Part shown: one piece after another, positions 55,826 through 64,000 of the stretch
Position numbering within the stretch: the stretch's first letter is position 1
Layout: each line of letters starts with the position of its first letter
DNA from: Corallium rubrum
Taxonomy: Eukaryota; Cnidaria; Anthozoa; Scleralcyonacea; Coralliidae
DNA length: 64,000 nt
Assembly (NCBI GenBank): GCA_964035015.1
Contig: OZ035997.1
Span: 64,828,404 to 64,892,403 of the forward strand
Direction of reading: 5' to 3'
The notes under the pieces: model-generated
Told to the model about the DNA's origin: nothing
The model's database searches: none
Seen by the model: the letters and a program-made list of their open reading frames with translations, nothing else
Program-made: the position numbers and the translations under genes

Positions 55826-57413
55826 AGCGCCAGAGTAATTATGCGGAGTAAAATATTTTAATACAGTATTTTACTCTGCGTAACGCCAGGCGCCGTTTTG
55901 TTTGTGAAAAGGAAAGGATAATTCGAGAGGTTTGATTTCCGCCCGTGCGGTAAACGACGCATGCTGATTGGTTCCCGAGAGGTCGGTATTTTACGATATT
56001 GACCGACCGCTCAATACGCTTTTTTCTCGGCCCTGTAAGTTTTGGCGAGAAAATTTCTGAGCTGATTTGAATACAAATAAAAGAGAACTAGGTATCTTTA
56101 TTCAAATATTCTGAACAATTAAATGCGCTGGAACATTCTTGCTGGTTTATCTAAAAACACGACAAATAAAAGCCGAACTGGTGTAAACAAGAAGGTCAAG
56201 TAGCGACACGAAAAAGTAGACAGGTAAGGTGAACATACTCCGAAGTCGAAAACAACGCTCGAAACTTAAAAAAATGACGCAAAAGCCACATAATTAATTC
56301 CTTATTAACCTCGTTTGCTCGGTCTGTACGGAAAAGTATTTGCTTTCGGTTTTATCGCACAAACCTCGCTCCTTCAGTCCTTCGTAGCTAACGGTCTACG
56401 TCGCACTCAGTTAATAAGTCCTTCAGTTACGGCATATGATATTCTACCCGAATAATTGAAAAAATATAATGCAGATTGCAGATAGTATTCTGACATAAAT
56501 AGTGACGTCCCTGACGTGGGTAGTTGTTGCAATATTTTACTCTGGCTAATGCTAAACGTCAATGGAAAAGCTACAGGACAAGAAGAAGTTATTTTGAGGC
56601 TAGCGACGCAATTGCAATAACTCGGTTTTACGCAGAGTAAAATACTGTATTAAAATATTTTATCCTATGGAAGCAGCGCCGAGAGGTCCGAATACGGAAA
56701 TCCTGTAATTTGATTGGTTCATACGCGGTCGGATATTTCCCGTATCCGCCCGCTCAGAGCGGAAGCTGCCGTTCGGGACTTTATAAACAAAATGGCAGTC
56801 ATGTCAGTATATCTGCAACAAGATGGATTATAATTTTAAAACTACTCATTGTGGAAATATGATATGTTGTTAGACATTTTATAAGATTTCATTTGATGTA
56901 TAGTTCGAGTTTCCACGTTTTGTGAAAATTTTTAAAATGTCCAAAACGTTCGTAACATTGTTCGTAATAATATAACATCTACTTCTCAGTCATAAGTATT
57001 AGAATTTCAGATGATTTTTTATTCAACTACTTAATGTACGATCTTGAGCAATATGTCAAACAAAGGCAATTTAAAAATACTACTCGGGGTAGAAACTTCA
57101 GAATTCTAGCTCAACGTAAAGTACTTTAAAATGGGAAAATGTCTGCCATTTTCGCAATTTAGTTCGCAAGAACGATGGCTCGAATTTTCACAGGATGTTC
57201 ACAACATTTATGGCCATATAATAAACTACTTATTGACCTCGCTTGTTTGGTCTGTACTAGTGAAATATCGGACCTCTGTCTTTTGCACAGACCTCAACTT
57301 GCTGCGCTCGTCTCGGTCCGTACTAAAAAAACATCGGTCCGATATTTCACTAGTACAGACCTCACGCTCGGTCAATAAGTATTTAATACTCCGCATAATT
57401 ACTCTGGCGCTAA
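55826..57413. mobile_element. Inverted-repeat element with about 30 bp ends
   Basis: TTTAGCGCCAGAGTAATTAT at the left is exactly mirrored at the right (ATAATTACTCTGGCGCTAAA), and the match continues through GCGGAGTA. It contains internal palindromes (57225-57380: TACTTATTGACC / GGTCAATAAGTA), a segment like the arm of the 954 bp palindrome (56840-57135), and repeated ACTCTG(G/C) AGTAAAATA words. No gene recognised. Confidence 0.6.
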
Positions 57414-57439
57414 AAAGCGAGGGTGTAGATAAAAGGCGA

Positions 57440-57515
57440 GCGCGGACTCGCGGACTGGCGGACCGCGTACTGGCGGACTGGCGGACCGTGGACTGGCGGA
57501 CTGGCGAGTACTTTT
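57440..57515. repeat. Short GGACTGGCGGACCG minisatellite
   Basis: GACTGGCGGAC words repeated with variation. Confidence 0.8.
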
Positions 57516-57519
57516 AACC

Positions 57520-58098
57520 GGGGTTTTATTTTGCCGGTAGAATTCAAGGAAATTTACTCCAGACAGACTCGCGGAATGGCGACAGAGTTATTTGTGGTGT
57601 CTTTTTAACCGGGGTATTTCCTCCGGCGGACTGACGAAATGTTGGGATTTTGTCGCGAGTTGTGTTTTTTTTTTATTTTGTGTTTTTAATAGCATTTCCG
57701 TAGTTCTCCTTGGAACAACAAACTCGGATAATTTTTGCAGCTTTTTCTCCCGGCTGGTTTTCGTATCTACTGCGATGCAGTAGATATATTGTTGTTAATC
57801 TTTATCAGTGCTTTCATTTTTGTAAACGAACAGGTTTTTTATTTGGTGTCTGCCTGAGATTACAACGAAGCTCGCACCTCAAGTGCTATAGATTAAAAAT
57901 CGTGGGTCGGAAATGAAAATATGCACGATAAAAAGCTGTATAAGAAGTATATACGATAGCCAAGGCAAATAGTACTTGTTGATGGAGTAAAACACGTCTA
58001 ATAAGGCCGCTTTCCCCCAGTTTTTAATGAATAGATCAAAGCTTTGTATACCGATTATAAAAATATCCCGCGGTGCGTAGAAATAAGACACAAAGTTG

Positions 58099-58101
<3 letters not shown>
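57520..58101. other. ACE intron 1 spacer
   Basis: No gene. The right part belongs to the TA-containing dispersed repeat shared with 55690-55780. Confidence 0.4.

Positions 58102-58149
<48 letters not shown>
58102..58149. repeat. TA microsatellite
   Basis: TA tract joined on its right to the repeat also seen at 5180-5265. Confidence 0.9.
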
Positions 58150-58152
<3 letters not shown>

Positions 58153-58280
58153 GATATTGGGCATTTCACTCGATTACATAGCATGTTCTAAGGATTTAGG
58201 GTGAAGGAAAATTCGACTGTAGAATATATACATTTTAAGACCAAACCGGGAGCAGTTGCGAAAAATGCAACTACACAGGC

Positions 58281-58350
58281 CCTCCGGCAGGAATTGAACC
58301 CACGACCTTGCGATTCTAGTGCAACGCTCTGACCACTGAGCCACGGAGGC
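58281..58350 (-). repeat. tRNA-like sequence (SINE head or tRNA pseudogene)
   Basis: The minus strand starts GCCTCCGTGGCTCAGTGG, with A box TGGCTCAGTGGTC, B box GGTTCAATTCC and a closing CCGGAGG that nearly pairs with the start. The D stem is good, but the T stem is poor and the loop would present AGA without the long arm expected of a serine tRNA. It is therefore more likely a SINE head or pseudogene than a working tRNA. Confidence 0.5.
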
Positions 58351-58746
58351 CGTTGCCGAGAGCTTGATCGCGAGTTCTGTATATATAATAAGGTGGTAAT
58401 GCCAGGAGAGAATTGGGTATATTATAAATGATATTGGGCCCCGCCCGTGTTTTTTGGTATTTTCTGGTCAATTTATCAACTCTCGACTTTGACCCTCGAC
58501 TTCGACTCTCGGACTCACGACCCTCGACTTTTTATAGTTACACTCACCTGGAAATAGTTGATTGATGAAAACCAGTGGAAACTTCCGAACGTTGTGGATT
58601 TGCTAATTAGGTTGTAGTTGTGAATTTGTCATTTTATACCACTGGGGCTTTTTGTGATTGCCGCCAAACTGAAACAAGACGTGAGTTACTACCGTTTCTC
58701 GTAACAGACAACCTTGTCCTTGTATTCTCGCTGTATAACTAATTGG

Positions 58747-58750
<4 letters not shown>
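58351..58750. other. ACE intron 1 spacer
   Basis: Contains repeated CTCGACTTTGACCCTCGAC words near 58490-58530. No gene. Confidence 0.4.

Positions 58751-58821
<71 letters not shown>
58751..58821. repeat. TA microsatellite
   Basis: About 70 bp of TA with single-base interruptions. Confidence 0.9.
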
Positions 58822-58822
<1 letters not shown>

Positions 58823-59122
58823 CTGTATATATCGCTAATCCAATGCGTCCCCCTTCCCCCTTCCAAGGGGTCTTCCCTTGACGAGTAAAATCGTCTGGCG
58901 TTAGCCAGAGTAAAATACTAAAGGTGCGTCTACATGTTATTGCGCTCTTATTTAGTACGTCCGAAAATATCGTCATGGAATTTTATCAAGTCAACTGTGA
59001 CAAAACTGAATCTCTGACCGCTGCAACTGATTGGGCCCCCCGGAGTCGCACTAGCGAGTAAACTACATTATTTTTTTGCGGTTGTCTTCAATCCGGTTTG
59101 ATTAGTTTGAGAAGATATATAT

Positions 59123-59282
59123 GTTATTTACCGGCTGGGAGGTCCGTAGAGAAATATTTCCCTAGGTCTCAAAAACATCCCCGTAGCTCTCTGTTGAATA
59201 TATTTTTCTGTGGCAAGCGAAATAGTTATGAATCGCGTGATATCGGACCGCTCGCCAAGCCAATCAGAGCGTGCGAATCAGA
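59123..59282. mobile_element. Deleted relative of the 25 kb foldback element
   Basis: Begins GTTATTTACCGGCTGGGAGG like 25173, then jumps to CCCCGTAGCTCTCTGTTGAA as near 26082, and ends with CGGACCGCTCGCCAAGCCAATCAG. An internal deletion derivative of about 160 bp. Confidence 0.65.
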
Positions 59283-59285
59283 TGG

Positions 59286-59728
59286 ACACCGGTGTGACGG
59301 TCTGAGATTGTCACCGTGCTGAGATTGTACATCAATATCTGTAATCAGCTTTATGACCACAATAATCAAACTTTTTGCAATGAAATGACTGATTTATAAA
59401 CACTGCTTGAATGAAATCGAATACTTGAGATGAATAATCACAGTTTTAATGAAAAAATATTATATCCGCTCGTGCACTAGAATGCATGATGAAAGTTTCG
59501 GACGTTAACTAACTGATTAAGATGTCTTGTATCGATCATTCCATTGAATTATTAAATATATCCTAAGTTTAGAAGATTAACAAACCATAACCCACAAACC
59601 ATAAACCATTTGAATTTTGAAGGCAAAAACTTTGAATGTTTTGAACGTCAAACATTTGATAACACAAATCGATATACAATCTCAGCACCGTGACAATTTC
59701 AGACCGTCACACCGGGTGCTTTCCAACC
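59286..59728. mobile_element. Inverted-repeat element, about 440 bp
   Basis: CGGTGTGACGGTCTGAGATT ... at 59290-59340 is mirrored at about 59672-59722 (GACAATTTCAGACCGTCACA). Arms are about 50 bp. No gene. Confidence 0.65.
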
Positions 59729-59962
59729 ACCTACTAAGAATCTTACTGAGAGCCCAGGAGGGTTTTATCTATCGCTCAAAAATGAACTTGGCGATCGCAG
59801 CGATCGTAGCGGTCATATGGAATCCACTGACGCCACAATCGCTATCGTGGCGATCGTTGCGTTTTATATGGTATATAGAATAAATCATTATCTCAAATAC
59901 TGATCATGTGTTATCTACCCGCACCGCAGTAAAGCAATTATATTTAGATAAATCACACGAAC
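59729..59962. other. Intron 1 start, CGATCG-rich patch
   Basis: 59790-59865 has several GCGATCG words in both orientations, forming an imperfect palindrome. The ACE intron 1 donor is at 59961-59962. Confidence 0.4.
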
Positions 59963-61017
59963 CTGACATCCTTGTACAGACCGAAATCCCAGGCCGAAGC
60001 ATGGCACACGACGTCGCGATCTTTGGGTTTTTCGAGCAACGAATTTTCGTAGAAGCGTGAAGGCAAACTTTTCAAGCCAAGAGAAACGAAGAAGGATTCG
60101 GCCAATTTTGTCAGCTTCTTTGGCGTGTTATAGCGCGAGTCTTTCTTTAGATTTTTTGTCACATCCAGACTAGATTTTCCTTTGAACGGTATGACAAGAT
60201 CAAATATATCTACCCAGCTTTGCGCCCACATATTGCCCAGCAAGTGCGCCTCGATGTAACCGTTCGCAGAGACCTTTTCCGCATAGGCTTTCGTCAGTTT
60301 GTGACGAACATAAGCGTGCAGTTCAAGGTATAGCGGCCTCAAATCATTCCAGAGGCCCTCGACGATTGCACCCAGATCGTCAACTTCGTACCAAGAGCGC
60401 CACCACTCTCCGCGATCTTTGAATCCGTTTTCTTTGGCGCCTTTGTTGGTCAAAGCCACGAATTCTTTGTAGAGCTGTCGGATATTACGGCCCGACTCGT
60501 TCCGCCATCCCCACCAAGCGCGAAGCAACTCGTTGTAGTCTCGCGAGTCAGCCATGGTGTTCGTCAGTTCGGGACTCAACGAGTCGTTTCCTACTTTGGC
60601 CGTGCTGTAGATATTCTCCATTTCGGATCCAATGTCTCCCACTTTTGCCCTTTCGCTCTCGTTCTTTAATTGAGCGTTGGCCGTAATCAATCGAAGTTGT
60701 CGGGCGGTGTCATAGCTGAGTTTAGGCAAGTCAAACTTCGAAGCGTTCTTGACGATCTCGGCAACAAATTTTCCATAAGCCAAGATGACGTTGTTTTGTA
60801 CCTTTCTGTTGTACTCGGTCAGGTTGGTCGCGTAAGCCCAGGAAGCCAGGCTGTACTCATAATTCTTTGTTAACACCGTTGCGTTGTAATGGTCCAGAAA
60901 GGCTTTGGCTTTGACTTCTTCGTTTTGGTCAATCCCTCTGATTGTGCACACTTGGAGTTCCAAGAGCAAAAACGAAATTAGCAAACGAACAATGGAGAAG
61001 TTCTCGTTGACCTTCAT
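59963..61017 (-). CDS. ACE-like peptidyl-dipeptidase, exon 1
   Basis: First coding exon of an M2-family metallopeptidase that would remove C-terminal dipeptides from extracellular peptides. Starts at MKVNENF with a signal peptide (about residues 1-27, hydrophobic SIVRLLISFLLLELQV), then 351 codons and two bases to the donor AG|GTTCGT. Family blocks: EYSLASWAYATNLTEYN, SPELTNTMADSRDYNEL, WWGWRNESGRNIR, LLGNMWAQSWVDIFDL (with the Gln281-equivalent) and VVCHASAWDF. Several N-glycosylation sites. With exons 2-5 the protein is about 640 residues, the length of single-domain invertebrate ACE. The gene covers 46.3 kb; an AG acceptor-like TATATTTCAG about 37 bp upstream of the ATG hints at a non-coding 5' exon. 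Confidence 0.92.
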
Positions 61018-61708
61018 GTTACTCTAGACTGCGAGTGACTGGTGTTTAAGCTGAAATATATAATAAGACTTTTGGGTTAGGAGATTATATAAATAAGCGA
61101 CAAGCATCTGTCGCATGTGTCACCACTTCATTACACAGCGCGCGGGTGGCCGTGGTACGGGAGGATGCGGAAGATAGAAAGAATAATATTCTGCGTTTAT
61201 ACTTTTGATGAGAACAAGACGCCTGCGCAGGCGTTCACTGATTCCTGAAAGCTTCGCGTAGCGTGTGCGTATTCCAGCAAGACTACATGGCAATGACAAA
61301 GCATAACAATTTCATAGATATTCACAAATAGAGTCTATGGTCTTTAAGAACTGCTGCGGGCAGGAAACGTCGAAGGTTTGCTAATGTAGTATAAATGTAA
61401 ACAAGGCCGTTTTCCTGAAAATTAAACAACGGATCTAATATATTTAGTAGACAAAACCTATAGTGTTGGATTCGGTGGATTTAAGCGATCATTTTAATAT
61501 AGAATTTATTTAACGTTTCCATATGTAATACGACACGCAATAGCTTATCTTTAATACCGGTATTTGCTCCATTCGGTGCTTATTATTATACTTGCATTTT
61601 GTACTTGTCGGACTATAAAGCAGCAAGGTGAGGACCAACCTGTTTTGAAATAGATCATCATCTTTTACGTACTAGGTCTACCGCGATCGCTCGCGTGTGC
61701 ATTTGCAA
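61018..61708. other. Upstream region of the ACE-like gene
   Basis: Expected to hold the 5' UTR and possibly the promoter. No clear TATA box. I see no other gene. Confidence 0.35.
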
Positions 61709-61711
61709 AAT

Positions 61712-61778
<67 letters not shown>

Positions 61779-61839
61779 TTAATTAATTAATTAATTAATT
61801 AATTAATTAATTAATTAATTAATTAATTAATTTATTTAC

Positions 61840-61898
<59 letters not shown>

Positions 61899-61900
61899 TT
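61709..61900. repeat. TTTA / TTAA microsatellite
   Basis: TTTA repeats interrupted by about 60 bp of TTAA repeats. It abuts the hairpin-tipped element. Confidence 0.95.
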
Positions 61901-61907
61901 TGTATAG

Positions 61908-62607
61908 GTAATCATATGATAGCGAGTGCAATTAATGATTTTACACTACGAGTGATATTTGAAAATTGATCCAAAATTGCACGAGCCGTAGGCGAGTGCA
62001 ATTTGGCTCAATTTTCAAATATCACGAGTAGTGTAAAATCATTAATTGCATGAGCAAAATCATATGATTACTTGTTTATTATATGCATGACAAAATTACG
62101 ATATCTACCTTAATTACAGTCAAAAAATTTTGTCTTAATTTGAATGTTTATTGGCCATACAACCACAGACAATCTTAAAACGTTATTCAAAGCAGTGAAT
62201 TAATTTTTCTTTCTGGCAACTAAGTCTAACTATAAGTAATCACAAACTTCAAAACCAATTTACAATTACCTGAAGTGTCAATCCTTGTCGTACGCTTCGT
62301 AGTAATTCGCGCGTTTGAAAACATCTTGTTTCGTTACAACTGGTCAACAAACAGTTTCACTTATGGTGAGCAGATGTTACCTGTATTGATCTTCAAATAT
62401 TTACATGAAATTTTCAGTTGAAAGTGTTCCACAAGTCGTTGGAAAAGTCAAAATCTTTCAAATTGAAAATACGCCGCCATTTTGAATTTTATTTCTTACC
62501 ACTGTTCATGGTAACATTAATTTGCCCTCCGAAGAGTGCAATTAACGATATAATTGCACTCCTCTTAGCCAATCAGATTGCAGTAATTTTGTCATGCATA
62601 TAATAAA
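61908..62607. mobile_element. Hairpin-tipped element between TTTA tracts
   Basis: 61908-62071 is a palindrome (GTAATCATATGA outside, TCATATGATTAC inside). It is followed by a 24 bp inverted end beginning TTTATTATATGCATGAC (62075-62098), matched perfectly at 62584-62607. CCAATCAG at 62569 and GCCGCCATTTTG near 62474. About 700 bp, no recombinase gene. Confidence 0.7.
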
Positions 62608-62632
62608 TTTATTTATTTATTTATTTATCTAT

Positions 62633-62683
<51 letters not shown>

Positions 62684-62684
62684 C

Positions 62685-62771
<87 letters not shown>

Positions 62772-62790
62772 CTTATTTATTTATTTATAT
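62608..62790. repeat. TTTA microsatellite
   Basis: About 180 bp of TTTA starting at the right end of the hairpin-tipped element. Confidence 0.95.
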
Positions 62791-62964
62791 TATTAATAAA
62801 GATTTTGAAACACTGCTCAGTTTTTTAGTCAATTAATTAAATGAACAAGTCATATAGATACACCAAATAGTGTAATAAAAGTAGCGTGCTGCGTAGGCAG
62901 TGTAGAAACAACAATCGAAATGTAGTAAGGTTCGATATACTGCCGAAACAGAGAACGTAGGAGT

Positions 62965-63229
62965 CTAACGTTTCGAGCGAAGGCCCTTCGTCAAAGAGAA
63001 ACGTAAAGAGTGTAAACAAACAATGAGCTCATATACGAAAGGTAATCACGTGACCAAAAATAGGCCAATCAGATAAAAATGACAATAACAAATTGATAAC
63101 GAGATGCGAAAAATTAGCCAATCAAATCAAAATAACAATAACAAATAGATAATGAGATGCGAAAGACATTTGCTATTCATTCCGTCGATGAGCAAGAAGG
63201 AGGGGGTGTAAAAAGGATGAGTGAGAGTA

Positions 63230-63305
<76 letters not shown>

Positions 63306-63654
63306 CGAAGATGTTCAGCAAATTGTCAGATAAACGTCTGCCAGTTTCACCGATGTAAAGCACGCAACATTTATTGCAAGAAATACAGTAAATGATGTTG
63401 GAAGAGATGCAAGTAAAATTATGCTGAATAACAAAATTAGATTTAGGTCCCAAAATACATGTAGCGGAGTTAAGAAAGGAACACGTGTAATAACGGGTAC
63501 GGGAGCAAGAAAAAGTACCCGCTGGTGCCAATAGATTTTTTCTAAGGGCACTACGCACTAAACCATCACGAATATTTTTATTACGCCGTAAAGAGATTAT
63601 ATTCAGTGCTATATTCAACAGGCGAAGAAAAGGAAAACCACTCGCAAAGCGCAA
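62965..63654 (-). pseudogene. Penelope-like element, GIY-YIG fragment
   Basis: The minus strand reads SLRRNKNIRDGLVRSALRKN, PAGTFSCSRTRYYTC, ILGPKSNFVIQHNFTC, NIIYCISCNKC and LYIGETGRRLS. This is the linker and start of the GIY-YIG endonuclease of Penelope-like retroelements. The frame then runs into a TA microsatellite (63235-63301), so the rest of the endonuclease is lost. Further on, TTGACGAAGGGCCTTCGCTC with GAAACG (62966-62993) is the kind of 3' sequence that follows such elements. RT is absent. Confidence 0.7.
63235..63301. repeat. TA microsatellite inside the Penelope-like fragment
   Basis: About 65 bp of TA. Read-through gives an artefactual YIYIY peptide. Confidence 0.9.
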
Positions 63655-64000
63655 TCGGACATGAATGATTTAGTAGATGATGAGGCGGACGTAGGGGAAG
63701 AAGCCAGCGACGACGAAGGCGAAGATTCCAAAGAAGGTGGTAATAACCAATTATTTTTCTTCGATTTTGAATGCGTGCAAGAAGGCGGCGAACACGTACC
63801 GAATTTATACGTTGTTCGCGACGAAAGCGGGAAAGAGTGGGTGTTTAGCGGCACAAATACACTGGACGAATTTTGTGAATGGTTATTTCAAGACCACAAT
63901 TCTAACAGTCTAGTGATGGCTCATAATTTACAGGGATATGACGGGTATTTCATCCTACAATATCTCCATAAGAATGGTTTGGTACCGGAAGTTATTATGA
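63592..64000 (+). CDS. Family-B (protein-primed type) DNA polymerase, partial
   Basis: Open from after a TAA at 63589 to the window end, with an ATG at 63661 (MNDLVDDEADVGEEASDDEG, an acidic linker). Exonuclease motif I is FFFDFECVQEGG (Asp and Glu ligands), followed by HVPNLYVVRDESGKEW and motif II AHNLQGYDGYFILQYL. This is the 3'-5' exonuclease start of a DNA_pol_B_2 polymerase, as in Polinton/Maverick elements and linear plasmids. The 63592-63660 part may not be coding since it overlaps the Penelope fragment. Truncated by the window; the polymerase core and any neighbouring integrase or capsid genes would lie beyond. Confidence 0.75.

Noticed and set aside
58281..58350. Functional tRNA gene
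   Set aside because: Poor T stem, a loop that would present AGA without a serine-type long arm, and repeat context favour a SINE head or pseudogene.
62594..62836. Leu-Ile-Tyr-Phe repeat frame resembling a membrane protein
   Set aside because: Translation of the TTTA microsatellite.

Overview
This window reads as nuclear DNA of an invertebrate animal. GT-AG introns join conserved coding blocks over tens of kilobases, and the rest is AT-rich repeat DNA with many microsatellites. The repeat set (RAG1-like, chromo-barrel, DIRS-like, Penelope-like, Crypton-like, hAT-like, CACTA-like and protein-primed DNA polymerase sequences) suggests a cnidarian or a similar marine animal. The species cannot be named from sequence alone.

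Backbone. One host gene spans most of the window on the minus strand. It is a single-domain angiotensin-converting-enzyme-like peptidyl-dipeptidase (M2 family) whose five coding exons I joined by splice site and phase: 59963-61017, 32086-32309, 24424-24666, 16272-16394 and 14721-14997. The introns are about 27.7, 7.4, 8.0 and 1.3 kb. Exon 3 carries a one-base deletion and an in-frame TGA, so this copy is either damaged or mis-sequenced there.

Left part (1-14.7 kb), downstream of that gene: a satellite of about 180 bp units, an intact 807-residue RAG1-like transposase on the plus strand, a convergent chromo-barrel protein gene, then small inverted-repeat elements and the first Helitron-like copy. 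14.7-32.3 kb (ACE exons 5 to 2): a large GGAA microsatellite, Helitron-like copies 2 and 3, a multi-exon plus-strand gene of unknown function inside a repeat-bounded insertion, two tandem foldback elements, several palindromes, and a Harbinger-type and a TTAA-type MITE side by side.

Intron 1 (32.3-59.96 kb) is a stack of nested mobile DNA: a 954 bp palindrome; a decayed DIRS-like retroelement split by a Helitron-like insertion that itself holds a foldback element; a satellite of about 205-215 bp units; a hAT-type element with an 8 bp target duplication that contains a Crypton-like tyrosine-recombinase element; a 5'-truncated non-LTR retroelement; and a decayed PIF1/Helitron helicase split by a CACTA-like element. 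Right end (61-64 kb), upstream of ACE: a hairpin-tipped element between two TTTA microsatellites, a Penelope-like GIY-YIG fragment, and the start of a family-B DNA polymerase cut by the window end.

The two most interesting items are (1) the RAG1-like transposase, whose catalytic and zinc-ligand spacings match vertebrate RAG1 and which faces a chromatin-reader-like gene tail to tail, and (2) the Crypton-like recombinase element, whose one-sided palindrome plus terminal inverted repeats recur in other elements of the window.
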